NCBI GenBank assembly: GCA_033239125.1
Contig: BSWB01000002.1
Coordinates: forward strand, 85,804,560 to 85,868,559
Origin: Fagopyrum homotropicum
Taxonomy: Eukaryota > Streptophyta > Magnoliopsida > Caryophyllales > Polygonaceae
Length of the DNA stretch: 64,000 nucleotides
Direction: 5' to 3'
Made by a program: the position numbers and the translations under genes. This document shows positions 22,087-33,354 of the stretch, in pieces; the first letter of the stretch is position 1, and each line of letters opens with the position of its first letter. Below the pieces are notes generated by a model. It saw only the letters and a list, made by a program, of their open reading frames with translations, made no database searches and was not told the DNA's origin.

Positions 22087-23317
22087 TCGGTTCATCCCTT
22101 CTGCGTGGATTCGCATCAAGTGGTATCAGAGCCAGTACTTTGTTGAAGAAGGATATTTGTTTAAGTCTTCAAAACTTTGTATCCCTAGGAGTTCTATTCG
22201 ATTACTTTTGGTTCCAGAATCTCATTGTGGAGGTTTAATGGGACACTTTGGAATTGATAAGACTCTAGCTATGCTTAACGAACATTTCTATTGGCCTAAG
22301 ATGAAGAAGAATGTTGGGAGATTTTGTTCATCTTGTGTCCAATGTAGGATAGCTAAGTCTAGATTGAACCCTCATGGCCTATACACTCCCTTGCCTATTC
22401 CCACAGCCCCTTGGGAAGACATTAGTATGGATTTCATTGTAGGATTACCAAGAACTAAGAAAGGGAGGGATTCTATTTTTTTGGTTGTAGACAGGTTTAG
22501 CAAAATGGCTCATTTCATTGCCTGTCACAAAACTGAGGATGCATCTCATGTAGCTGATATGTTCTTTGTTAATATTGTGAGATTGCATGGTATTCCTTGT
22601 ACAATTGTTTCTGACAGAGATGCTAAGTTCCTAAGCTACTTTTGGATGACCCTTTGGGCAAAGTTGGGAACTAAGCTCTTGTTCTCTACTAGTTGCAACC
22701 CACAGACCGATGGCCAAACTGAAGTGGTAAACCGTACTCTTGGAACTCTTCTTTGGTCTATTTTAAAGACTAACCTTAAAAGATGGGAAGAGTGTTTGCC
22801 TTTTGTGGAGTTTGCATATAACAAGTCAGTCCATTCGGCGACTAGGATGAGTCCGTTTGAGGTGATTTATGGTCGGAATCCCCACAATCCCTTGGATCTT
22901 ACACCGCAGCCACTCAAGGCCCGTGAAAGCTTCGATGCCGGACAGTGCGCCGCCTTCGTTCGGGAGCTCAACCAGCGTACTACCGCCCAGCTGCAGCGCC
23001 GTGCCGAGCAATACACTGCCCAACACAACCGTGGACGTCGTGAGCTTGTGTTCCAACCGGGAGATCTCGTCTGGTTGCATCTTAGGAAGGAGAGATTTCC
23101 GTCCCGCCACAAGTCCAAGCTGGATCCTAGAGGTGATGGCCCTTTCCGGGTTCTCAAACGCATCAACAACAATGCTTATGAGATTGATCTCCCTGGTGAT
23201 TATGGTGTTCATGCTACTTTCAACGTGGCTGATTTGTCTCCCTACATTGATGATGATTCTGAGCCGCCTTTCCATGATTCGGGGACGAATCAAGCCTTAG
23301 AAAGGAGAATGATGTGA
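22064..23317 (+). CDS. Element IV integrase, intact frame
   Basis: The frame is open for 417 codons; the first ~25 read through LTR and primer-site DNA and are not true coding. From about codon 27: EGYLFKSSKLCIP, the H2C2 zinc-binding segment (HCGGLMGHFG..FCSSCVQC), the catalytic core with D (ISMDFIVGLP), D (IVSDRDAKF) and E (DGQTEVVNRT), then the C-terminal domain (QPGDLVWLHLRKERFP, PRGDGPFRVL, NVADLSPY). All DDE residues are present and no stop interrupts it. It ends at the LTR edge; the usual tail motif (GPITRTKARKM) continues in the next frame at 23314-23538 within the LTR. An intact integrase isolated from RT could not copy itself but might be expressed from a nearby promoter. Its codon use differs from element I, with many C/G third positions in the C-terminal part. 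Confidence 0.85.
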   Translation: MYVMVLHHRFIPSAWIRIKWYQSQYFVEEGYLFKSSKLCIPRSSIRLLLVPESHCGGLMGHFGIDKTLAMLNEHFYWPKMKKNVGRFCSSCVQCRIAKSRLNPHGLYTPLPIPTAPWEDISMDFIVGLPRTKKGRDSIFLVVDRFSKMAHFIACHKTEDASHVADMFFVNIVRLHGIPCTIVSDRDAKFLSYFWMTLWAKLGTKLLFSTSCNPQTDGQTEVVNRTLGTLLWSILKTNLKRWEECLPFVEFAYNKSVHSATRMSPFEVIYGRNPHNPLDLTPQPLKARESFDAGQCAAFVRELNQRTTAQLQRRAEQYTAQHNRGRRELVFQPGDLVWLHLRKERFPSRHKSKLDPRGDGPFRVLKRINNNAYEIDLPGDYGVHATFNVADLSPYIDDDSEPPFHDSGTNQALERRMM

Positions 23318-23960
23318 ACCCAAGGACACGTAAGGAGCTTGAAGATCTACAGACCGACATCACACTTCATAAAGATGGTCCTATCACTAGGACTAAAGCA
23401 AGGAAGATGTCGAGTGCTCTTTACTCTATCCTAAGGCATGTGTTTTCTTATGCTACCTTGCCTTGGATATCGACTCAGGAGCTCGCTAAGGAAGACCCGG
23501 GATTAGTGACACTTCTAGTTCATGAGATCTCGGGATGACTTATGTTTGGGCTATTTTTTTAGTTGGTTTTTATACATTATATTCAGACTTTCTCTTAGGG
23601 TAATTTCAGCACTTATAGGTTGAATATGACAATTGTGTTTTATGGGCTGATTTTCAGCACTTATGGGCTGAATTAGAAGTCTTCTATTATTATTATTAGG
23701 AAAAATAGCCCAGCTCTAGGTATTTAGGTTTAACGCTTTTTCATTGTGAGGAACAGCCGTATTTTTTCATCAATCAGAAAGAAATCAGAATTTGTGTTCT
23801 TGAGAGAAACTCAAGCGTTCATCCCTTGTTCTTCGTGTGTGCGTATCGAAGAGTGAAGAATGTGTCAATCCTTTCATGTGTGCGTATCGTTAGGAAAGAC
23901 AACCCCAATTCGACTACCATTCGAAAGATCGGGCCATCCCTTCTGCGTGGATTCGCATCA
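22087..23960 (+). mobile_element. Element IV: gypsy derivative keeping only integrase
   Basis: A 32-bp 5' LTR remnant (22087-22118, ending GGATTCGCATCA) is followed by a primer-binding site, TGGTATCAGAGC at 22121-22132, then almost at once by an intact integrase frame and a complete 3' LTR (23310-23960). Gag, protease, RT and RNase H are absent between the primer site and integrase. The truncated 5' LTR is explained by the insertion of gypsy I at 22086. Confidence 0.88.
23310..23960 (+). repeat. Element IV 3' LTR
   Basis: 651 bp from TGATGTGAACCC to GGATTCGCATCA. Its last 32 bases match the 5' remnant with two differences. It contains an in-frame-like tail ORF (23314-23538) with GPITRTKARKM and a TATTTAGG-type AT region near 23720. 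The right flank begins GGATT. Confidence 0.88.
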
Positions 23961-25666
23961 GGATTTGTGAAATTAAGATTTGTCTTGTCTTCTCCTCGCC
24001 GGAGCTCCGCTTGTGCTCCCCACCACCGGGAGAGCCGCCAACGTCTGCGCCTTTCGGAACCTGCCTCGCCACCTCTAGAGCGCCCATGCCGCCGGTGCTG
24101 CTGCTGCATTCTCTTCCCCAGCGTGTCTTCAATTGGATTAGAAAGAAGCCCTTTTAGGGTAAATTAAATCGGGGTCCACTAATATTTGGTTGAATTACAA
24201 ATTGTGACCCATGATTAGTATTTGCGTTAATGGCCCTATGTTTTGAAAATGTGCAGATTTTTCTCTTGTGAGTAAATTACAAATTTGCCCCAAAGTTTAT
24301 TTTCGGAAAATGACCCAAGTTTCTCGAGATCCATATTTTGCCCGGAAAAGTTGATTGCTGATTTTGACTCATGTTTATAAATTGTATAAATTTCCTTGTA
24401 AAATATTTTAGTGATTTTTAACCTTGATTTATAAAACGAGTTTTCACCTTATATTTATATATATTATATATTACGATCAAATTTAGCGTATATGCTAAAT
24501 TTGTTTAGTTTTGGTGTTAGGTTCGGAAACGACCTCGATTAAAGCCCAACGAATTCGCATTCGACATCCGTAGATCATCTTCCTCTTATGATCTTGTGTG
24601 AGTATCTCCTTCCTCGATCTTATTATGTTTAGTATTAGTATCATGCAAGGTTGGTTCTAGCATACCTAGTGAGAATGCCAACTAGTGGTTATGGTCCTTA
24701 GGTGAGTCTTAAGGTTTTGATATTGTTTGATGGATTGATGTTGTTATGAGGTTAGGGCGATATTGTTATCTTGTGAGGTTGTTAGAAGGTTTTATGGTAT
24801 ATAGTTGATCTTGTGAGCGTTCTGAGGCTCGAGGTTGGGGCTGTATGATCTTGTGGGATTTTGGAGCTTAGGATTGACTTATCCTAGCATGGTGTTGTTA
24901 ATGTTGAGTTTGTTTGGAGTAGGCTGTTTATCCTAGTATGTGTTATGGGTTATGATCTTGCAAGATCATAGGGTCTAGAAGTCTAAGGACTTCTAGCTTG
25001 TGTTGAGTGTGATGTGAGCATGATGGATTCTAGGATGCGGTCCTAGAATGAGAGTCAAATGATCTTGCGTAGATCATTTGTGTAAAAGTCTAAAACTTCT
25101 TGAGTTGAGCGAGTTGTTGATATAGATATCTTGTTGTGAGCAGATGTCATTACTTCTTCCCAAGGGAAACGAGAGTGTTGCGTGAGTTAGCGTTTGGACG
25201 AGGTAAGTCTCCGGACTTACTTAGCTCGTATTCTACGTATTAGATATGTTGCGTGTTTGATGGTGTGTGCTTTTTTGTTTTCATTATAACAACTAATCTG
25301 GAAATAGGATTACCGACCTTTATATATTATTTGGCTAAAGTGTATGATAACGGGCGGTGACAACTTGTCTAGCTCCCGCGAGAGCTAGGAGGTTCTTGGC
25401 GACTATCCCGTGCTGGTAGACTATCGGATGCATCGATACCATTCCATGGCGCTAAGTAGGGACCGAGGCGAGTTTCGGTGACTCTCGTCTCACAACCTAA
25501 GTTGAATTAGAACGGGATATGACTTAATAATAATAAGATAATAAACCGGACTTGTGTGCTTTGGAGTATATTGGGTGTTTATCACGATTTACTTGTGTTT
25601 GTGTCTTTCACCTTGATTCTAATGCCTCAAATATTAGCTAACGGTTTTATACCGATGTTGTAGTTG
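23961..25666 (+). mobile_element. Long gypsy LTR V, left part
   Basis: Shares GGTAAGTCTCCGGACTTACTTAG (about 25202), GATAACGGGCGGTGAC (about 25345) and GCTAACGGTTTTAT (about 25638) with the other long LTRs. It is interrupted at 25666 by gypsy II and resumes at 33013. The true 5' end is not identifiable; element IV sits at the left. No host gene is seen. Short ORFs in 23820-24170 (both strands) are not supported. Confidence 0.75.
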
Positions 25667-26696
25667 TGATGTAGGACCATCACATGGAAGCTATCAAGGT
25701 CCCATTACTAGAGCAAGAGCTAAGGAGATCCAAGAAGCTACGTCAAGGGAAGTGCTATTGCTTGGCACAATGCGTGAACCATTTAATTGCCATACCTCAT
25801 GTGTTAATCTTTTGATGAATGCAGGAGCTAGCAAGCAAAGGGAGGAGCTGTTGCTCACGTCCAATGCAGTTCAAGAGGGGAAGCAGCTGCTCACGTCCAA
25901 GGCAGCCCAAGGGAGGTTGTTGCTCATGTCCAATGCATCCCAAGAGGATAACAAGCTGATCTCGTTCAAAGAGGCCCAAGAGAGTAACAATTCAGCTCAT
26001 TCGGATTATCATTTGGGCTCTTAAAACACAGCCAAATCACTCATGGATCTGTTGAACAATTCAGCCTATTCGGATAGCCCAATCTGCTCTTAAAAAAAAC
26101 GTCCAGCACACTCAGCACACTCCTAGGATTAGTTTGAATAATTCAGCCTATTTCCATGCTGATTAGTGGTTTGTTAGGTTCTTAGCTACATTAGAGGAAG
26201 CTCTCTTATTACCACCTTCCCACTAATGTTTTAATTTTCTTTTCTTTATTTTGTCTAGATAAAAGAGTCTATATAGATAGCCTCTTTAGCTGCAGATTAG
26301 TTACGTTATTTCCATTGCTTAGAATTACAGATTGTAATCATTCACAAAATCAATCAAAGAACAAGAGAGTTTTTGGTTGGCATTGCTGTTGTTTGCTTGG
26401 CTGAGCTTGTTTGTGTCAACCGCCTTCGGATTGGTGCTTCGAGCCTTCACGAGTCCCTCTTTGTGCTAGTCCAGCCGGAGCTAGTGTAAAGTTGTATTGG
26501 AGACGGGTCTAGGGCATTCACGAGCGGGGTTTTGGCTCTTCAGCCTTGGTTCCTTCGTTGACTCCTTTTGGTTCTTCTCTTCACCTTCCTGCGCCATTCA
26601 CCATCTACGTTCATTCCGCATTCTGAAATCGCCTCATTCAGCCCGGTTCGAGATGATTGTGCCTAGATCGACTCAATCACGGACATTTCCGTATCA
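25667..26696 (+). repeat. Gypsy II 5' LTR
   Basis: 1030 bp, TGATGTAGGACC..CCGTATCA. By eye it differs from the 3' LTR by roughly 2 percent; in the first ~380 bp I count nine substitutions, eight of them transitions, plus an extra ~10-bp CAGCACACT unit further on. Confidence 0.92.
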
Positions 26697-26698
26697 GA

Positions 26699-26710
26699 TG
26701 GTATCAGAGC
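26699..26710 (+). other. Gypsy II primer-binding site
   Basis: TGGTATCAGAGC two bases after the 5' LTR, complementary to initiator-Met tRNA. The leader to 27315 carries no other gene. Confidence 0.9.
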
Positions 26711-27315
26711 TCAGTTGGTACAATTGATCACTTCTTCTTCTTCTTGTTAACCTTATTTCTTATCCAATTGAGATCTAACTTGTGCTTGAAGGTTGCAAAT
26801 TCAAAAGCCGGACAACATCTTGAGGAGAGTAAACACAAAACACAACAAAAGCAAAAAGAGCTCAAACGCTGCATACACAATTCGGTAACCTGCTCTCCCA
26901 CACGTCTCATTGAATCAACTTCGGTTACCTCTCTCCTACAAATCTTTGAAAAAGTCTAAGAGATCTTTCAAAAAAAAAAAAAAGACTATACAAAACGGCT
27001 GGCCCTTTTTAATTAATCAAGCACAAGCAAACTCTTTCAATCATCTCAAAACGTCATTCTAAACACAATTTACCATACCTACACCAACCCAATAGTCAAT
27101 ACTCCAATTAGGGGTGTCTTGATTCATCTCCGACACTAACATTCAGTTTCAGCAGTTCTAGTTCCAAAGGGTTTCTAAGAAGGTTCGGAAATCGCGATCT
27201 TAAGGTGTTGGTTCCTTACAACTCGAGCCACCAGCTAGGCAATACCAACGAGAGTGTGAGCGATACACAAGTGAGATCTTTGCTTTTCTAACCTAACCGG
27301 TTCTTTGTTTGTTAC

Positions 27316-28878
27316 TTGAGCATGTCTAGGTCCCTAAGTCCCAGCAAGTCGAGTAGCGAGACCGTCATGCCTGAGATGATCAGTTTATTGAAACAATTGT
27401 CCGATTCCGTAGCTAACCTATCCAAACGAGTGGAGTCTATGGAAGCACGAACACCACCAGCCGGAACACCACCTTTGAGAACCAACTATGAGTTTGGCGG
27501 TCCTTCACGTGTTACTAGAGAGCCGGATCATTCGGATCAAGGTAATTTACATTCCAACGAACCCCCTAATACTTCTAACATGCCACCCTTTGTTGATAAC
27601 TTTCAGCGACGGAATGAAGCTCATTTTGAGGACCACACGTGGGAGGGTTACAATCGGCCATTCCAGCAGCCAAGGCAAGGACGAGATAACTTTCGGCCCT
27701 ATCAGGAGCAAGACGGACTCGGAAAAGTCAAAATCAAAATTCCGGTCTTTGAAGGAAAGTGTGATCCCGACGTCTACACGGAGTGGGAAACTAAAGTTGA
27801 GCAAATCTGTTTCTATCACAACTTTAGCGAGCCTAGGAAGGTTCAGCTAGCCGCTCTCGAGTTCCAAGGCTATGCTTTGGTATGGTGGGATCACGTAGTC
27901 AAAGAAAGAGTTCGAACATTGGATCCTCAAATCAGCACATGGGAGCATATGAAGGCACTAATGAGGGCTAGGTTCGTTCCACCTCACTATACCCGAGAGC
28001 TTCGACAACGGTTGGAAAATTTGAGACAAGGCTCTCTTAGCGCTGAGGAAGCTTATACGAATACGCAAGTTGCTATGGTGAAGGCCAACATTCTAGAAGA
28101 TGAAGAAAACACTATGGCTAGGTACCTTTGTATTCTGAATTCTAATTTGGCTAATGAGGTTGATATGTATCCATACAGCACCATGGAGCAATTAATACAC
28201 TTGGCCATCAAGGTGGAAAGGAAGACTAAGGTGCGAAACCGGGAATACAAACCACCCCATGGAACGCCCAACGCTTGGAAAGCACAAGGGAGCCGGCTGC
28301 TGTCTAACCACAGCAAGGAGCAAGGAGGCCGGAAGGAAGAGAGAAAGTCGGCACCTATGGGCCAAGAAGGACAAAGAAAGTCGTCTACACCAGCCACTAC
28401 ACCACGATCCTTGAATGAGCCTTCAAGTGATCATCGAGGGAGTACTCCTATCTCTAACTCTAGAACTAGGGACATTGTGTGTTTTAAATGCCAAGGTAGA
28501 GGTCACATGAGTAGAGAATGTCCTAATAGACGCACTTTGATCATAAATCATCTAGGAGAATATGAGAGTGAGGATGATGTGGAATTAGATGATGAAAATG
28601 CATTAATTGATGACAATGAACAAAATGAGCATGATGATTGCATTGAGTATGAACAAGGTGAATCTTTGATAGCTAGGAGAACTTTGCATGTCCAACTAGC
28701 ACCTTGTGAGGATAACCAACGTGAAAATCTGTTTCATACTAGGTGTAGTATTAAAGGCAAAGTGTGTAATGTGATAATTGATGGAGGAAGTTGTTGCAAC
28801 ATAGCTAGCACTGAAATGGTAAACAAATTACAACTTCTACATTTTATCAACCTAGGCCATATAAACTACATTGGATGA
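27316..28878 (+). pseudogene. Gypsy II gag and start of protease
   Basis: 520 codons from MSMSRSLSPSKSS. The gag domain is complete (FEGKCDPDVYTEWETK.., RELRQRLENLRQGS) and the zinc knuckle is intact (CFKCQGRGHMSRECPN, CX2CX4HX4C). The frame continues without a stop into the protease (IIDGGSCCNIAS), showing that in this family gag and pol share one frame. A small frameshift near 28840 ends it; the protease continues at 28875. Related gypsy I has a TAA in the acidic linker instead. Confidence 0.9.
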
Positions 28879-29778
28879 ATGAGTGTGGAGAACTTAAGGT
28901 TAATAAGCAAACTAAGGTCAATATAACATTAGGATCATATGAGGATGTTATTACATGTGATGTTGTGCCTATGAATGCTTGTCACTTGTTGCTTGGTCGT
29001 CCATGGCAATATGATAGGAAAGTTGTCCATGATGGGTTTTCTAACAAGTATAGCTTTGAGTATAAGGGTAAAACTTTAACACTTAACCTATGACACCTTT
29101 ACAAATAGCCGAGTACTATGAGAACAAGGGGTAGAGCAAGGAACCCGTCCAAAGCCTAAGATCACACGGCCTAAGAGTAAAGAGAACAAAACCCATCAAA
29201 CATTGTTAGTACAACCAACAAGTAGCTATCTTGAGTCTAGGAATTAATATGTCACTAACTATGCTTCTATTGATGTGCTAATGATGAGTTTGTGTAAATC
29301 TCTAGTGAATGTGCCTCATGACTCTACGAACCCACTTCCTAGATCTATTCAGGGGGTGTTAGACGAATTTAGAGACGTTTTCCCTGATGAGATTCCAGCC
29401 AGCTTGCCGCCCATTAGGGGCATTGAACACCAAATAGATTTAATACCCGGAGCCACTCTTCCCAATAGGCCCGCCTATAGGATGAACCCTACGGAAGCCC
29501 AGGAAATTCAGAACCAAGTTCAAGCCTTGCTAGATAAGGGGTATGTGCGGGAAAGCCTTAGTCCTTGTGCCGTTCCCGTCCTGCTTGTACCCAAGAAGGA
29601 TAATACTTGGAGAATGTGTATTGATTGTAGAGCAATCAATAACATTACTATCAAGTATAGACACCCGATTCCCCGTTTAGATGATATGCTTGATGAGTTA
29701 CATGGAGCTACAATTTTCACTAAGATTGACCTTAGGAGTGGCTACCATCAAATTAGAATGAGGGAAGGGGATGAATGA
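28875..29778 (+). pseudogene. Gypsy II protease end and RT N-terminus
   Basis: Two open pieces, 28875-29093 and 29275-29778, joined by sequence with a frame change near 29095 and a TAA near 29245. The first completes the protease region (DVVPMNACHLLLGRPWQYDR). The second carries the RT start: LLDKGYVRESLSPC, VPKKDNTWRMCID, KIDLRSGYHQIR. It ends in TGA where element I keeps Trp, a single G-to-A type change typical of methylated DNA decay. Confidence 0.88.
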
Positions 29779-29823
29779 AAAACAGCTTTTAAAACCAAAT
29801 TTGGACTCTATGAGTGGCTAGCA

Positions 29824-31383
29824 ATGCCTTTTGGCTTAACTAACGCTCCTAGTACTTTCATGAGATTAATGAATCATATTTTGGGACCTTATATTGGTTT
29901 ATTTGTTGTAGTCTACTTTGATGACATTCTTATCTATAGTAAGACTTTAAAGGAGCATGAAAATCAGTTGAGAGATGTGCTTGCTACATTGCGTATAGAA
30001 TACTTGTATGCTAATATTCAAAAATGTGATTTCTATACTAACCGAGTAATTTTTCTTGGTTTTGTTGTAAGTGCCAATGGTTTGCAAGTGGATGAGGACA
30101 AGGTGAAGGCAATCAATGAATGGCCCGTTCCTAGGTCGGTTGGTGACGTGAGGAGTTTCCATGGCCTAGCTACATTCTATAGAAGATTTGTGCGAGATTT
30201 TAGTACTATTGCAGCACCACTCACGGCTTTGACCAAAAAGAAGGTTCCCTTTGAGTGGAATGAACCGCAGCAAAGAGCCTTTGAAGAGCTCAAGAGACGC
30301 CTCACCCATGCACCCTTACTCGCTCTACCGGACTTCACTAAACCCTTTGAGATTGAATGCGACGCATCCGGTATTGGTATTGGCGGCGTCCTTATGCAAG
30401 AAGGTAAGCCTCTAGCTTTCTTTAGTGAAAAATTGAAGGGTGCATGCTTAAACTATTCCACTTATGACAAAGAATTGTATGCCTTGTTTAGAGTACTCAA
30501 AACATGGCAACATTACCTTTGGCCTCAAGAGTTTGTTTTGAAAACCGATCATGATTCACTTAGACACTTTACGAGCCAAGATAAGCTAGATAGACGGCAT
30601 GGTAGGTGGATGGAGTTCATCGAAACCTTTCCTTACATTATCAAGTATAAGAAAGGAAAGGATAATGTCGTAGCGGATGCATTGTCTAGGAGATACACCT
30701 TAATCACCACCTTGGATTCTAGGATGTTAGGTTTTACTTACATTAAGGAATTATATGTGGATGATGCTGAATTTGGGAAGATATTTCATAGATGCACTAC
30801 TCAAGGCCCTTATGAAAAGTATTTTGTGTTTGAAGGTTTCTTGTTTAAAGTGGATAAGATTTGCATACCCAGATGTTCCCTTAGGATCTTATTAGTGGAA
30901 GAAGCCCATAAAGGAGGTTTAATGGGGCATTTTGGGTGGGACAAAACTTATCACATGTTGCAAACTCACTTTTATTGGCCTCATATGTTAAGGAATGTAG
31001 AACACATGTTGAAAAGGTGCATTGAATGTCTTAAGGCCAAAGCTAGGGTACAACCCCACGGGCTGTATACACCCTTACCAACGCCTAATGGCCCTTGGGA
31101 GGACATAAGTATGGATTTCATTGTTGGACTACCTAGGACTAAGAAAGGAAGAGATTCCATTTTTGTGGTAGTAGATAGATTCTCTAAAATGGCACATTTT
31201 ATTCCATGTCATAAAACTGATGATGCATATAATGTTGCTAATTTTTTCTTTAAGGAAATAGTGAGATTGCATGGAATACCTAAAACTATTGTTAGTGGTA
31301 GGGATGTCAAGTTTTTGAGTTTCTTTTGGAAGACACTTTGGGGAAAAATGGGCCCTAGATTACTTACTATTCTCAACCTCTAG
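29824..31383 (+). pseudogene. Gypsy II RT C-terminus, RNase H, integrase N-terminus
   Basis: 519 codons. RT catalytic VVYFDDILIYS (about residue 27-37) is intact. RNase H starts at FEIECDASGIGIGGVL (about 178). The H2C2 zinc-binding region (GGLMGHFGWDK..CIEC) lies near 365-405 and the integrase core starts at MDFIVGLPRTKKG (about 430). The second catalytic Asp is replaced: VSGRDVKF instead of VSDRDVKF. A short insertion near 31365 shifts the frame and ends the ORF. Confidence 0.9.
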
Positions 31384-31447
31384 TCATCCCCAAACAGATG
31401 GGCAAACGGAAGTCACCAATAGGACCTTAACGACCCTCCTTAGAACC

Positions 31448-32350
31448 ATGTTGAAAGATAACTTAAAAGAATGGGAAGACATGTTACCACATATTGAGTT
31501 TGCTTATAATCGCACCATGCATTCTTCCACTTCGTTATCACCTTTCATACGTGTTTATGGATTTAACCCTTTAACTCCTTTGGACTTATTACCGATTCCT
31601 CGAAAGGATCGAGTAGCTTTTGATGCGTTGGAACAGGTGGACTACATTAAGGAACTTCATGCTAAGACCAAAGCTGCACTTGATAAGAAGGGCGTTGAAA
31701 CTGCAGCTCGGAACAATAAAGGACGTCGGAAGATGGTTTTCCAGCCCGGCGACTTAGTTTGGCTACATCTAAGGAAAGAGCGGTTTCCGACAAAACGCCA
31801 TTCCAAGCTAGCACCACGGGGTGATGGACCATTCAAAGTCTTACACCGGATTAACGACAACGCATATGTGTTGGACTTACCGGTAGAGTATGGAGTTAGT
31901 ACCACTTTTAATGTAGGAGATTTGAGCCCCTATGAAGGAGATTCGGAACAAGATGAAAATTCGGGGTCGAATTCTTTCCAAGAAGGAGTGGATGATGTAG
32001 GACCATCACATGGAAGCTATCAAGGTCCCATTACTAGAGCAAGAGCTAAGGAGATCCAAGAAGCTACATCAAGGGAAGTGCTATTGCTTGGCACAATGCA
32101 TGAACCATTTAATTGCCATACCTCATGTGTTAATCTTTTGATGAATGCAGGAGCTAGCAAGCAAAGGGAGGAGTTGTTGCTCACGTCCAATGCAGTCCAA
32201 GAGGGGAAGCAGCTGCTCACGTCCAAGGCAACCCAAGGGAGGCTGTTGCTCATGTCCAATGCAGCCCAAGAGGATAGCAAGCTGATCTCGTTCAAAGAGG
32301 CCCAAGAGAGTAACAATTCAGCTCATTCGGATCATCATTTGGGCTCTTAA
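31448..32350 (+). pseudogene. Gypsy II integrase C-terminus plus LTR-encoded tail
   Basis: 300 codons. The integrase end (EFAYNRTMHSSTSLSPF, QPGDLVWLHLRKERFP, PRGDGPFKVL, NVGDLSPY) continues across the LTR edge at 31993 for about 118 codons: GPITRARAKEIQEATS, then repeat units (LLLTSNAVQEGK and variants) and the end SDHHLGS. The 5' LTR keeps the same tail frame (25752-26024). In CRM elements the integrase tail carries a chromatin-targeting motif; this tail is placed the same way, but its role is inferred. Confidence 0.88.
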
Positions 32351-33012
32351 AACACAGCCAAATCACTCATGGATCTGTTGAACAATTCAGCCCATTCGGA
32401 TAGCCCAATCTGCTCTTAAAAAAACGTCCAGCACACTCCTAGGATTAGTTTGAATAATTCAGCCTATTTCCATGCTGATTAGTGGTTTGTTAGGTTGTTA
32501 GCTACATTAGAGGAAGCTCTCTTATTACCACCTTCCCATTAATGTTTTAATTTTCTTTTCTTTATTTTGTCTAGATAAAAGAGTCTATATAGATAGCCTC
32601 TTTAGCTGCAGATTAGTTACGTTATTTCCATTGCTTAGAATTACAGATTGTAATCATTCACAAAATCAATCAAAGAACAAGAGAGTTTTTGGTTGGCGTT
32701 GTTGTTGTTTGCTTGGCTGAGCTTGTTTGTGTCAACCGCCTTCGGATTGGTGCTTCGAGCCTTCACGAGTCCCTCTTTGTGCTAGTCCAGCCGGAGCTAG
32801 TGTAAAGTTGTATTGGAGACGGGTCTAGGGCATTCATGAGCGGGGTTTTGGCTCTTCAGCCTTGGTTCCTTCGTTGACTCCTTTTGGTTCTTCTCTTCAC
32901 CTTCCTGCGCCATTCACCATCTACGTTCATTCCGCATTCTGAAATCGCCTCATTCAGCCCGGTTCGAGATCATTGTGCCTAGATCGACTCAATCACGGAC
33001 ATTTCCGTATCA
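31993..33012 (+). repeat. Gypsy II 3' LTR
   Basis: 1020 bp, same ends as the 5' LTR, followed by the target duplication AGTTG. It also encodes the C-terminal ~118 codons of the polyprotein. Confidence 0.92.
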
Positions 33013-33354
33013 AGTTGTCTTGCAGGTTAGGAATGTGGCCGAGAGATCCGAAAGAGTGGGCAGTCGGGGTTCCATACATTTTAGGAGTGGGTTTTGGTTG
33101 GAGTCGAGTTTGTATATTGTTCATGTATATTGTATGTCGCGTGTCGGCATTTGGCCTTTGGTGTTGTATATCAGCTGAAGTCTTTTTGTCATATGCTTTC
33201 GGGTTTCATTACATTGCATAAAAATGTATTTTGTTTTGGCCTTTATTTGTGTCTTGTTGCAAGATCCGGTGAAATTGTTGTCAGGCTATGGGTTGGGACC
33301 AATTGCGAGGTCTCACCCGTGGCGCCCCGAGTCCTGCGGATTCAGGGTGTTACA
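33013..33354 (+). mobile_element. Long gypsy LTR V, right part
   Basis: Continues the LTR interrupted at 25666: TTGCAGGTTAGG, TTGTTGCAAGATCCGG and the terminal CCCCGAGTCC..GGTGTTACA. It ends at 33354 against decayed pol (VIII), so LTR V seems to be a solo or truncated LTR inserted into that pol. Confidence 0.8.

Larger units (their letters stand above)
25667..33012 (+). mobile_element. Gypsy II: nearly full-length CRM-like chromovirus
   Basis: 7346 bp with LTRs 25667-26696 and 31993-33012, TG..CA ends and a perfect 5-bp target duplication AGTTG (25662-25666, 33013-33017). The order is primer site, leader, gag, protease, RT, RNase H, integrase, C-terminal tail into the LTR. It is the same family as gypsy I. 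The coding region has a frameshift near 28840, a TAA at about 29245, a TGA at about 29776 (Trp position), a 4-base-type frameshift near 31365 and loss of one integrase catalytic Asp, so it is not autonomous today. It inserted into LTR V. Confidence 0.93.

Noticed and set aside
23820..24167. ORFs on both strands near the element IV/LTR V junction
   Set aside because: They cross the LTR boundary, are mutually antisense and have no family pattern.
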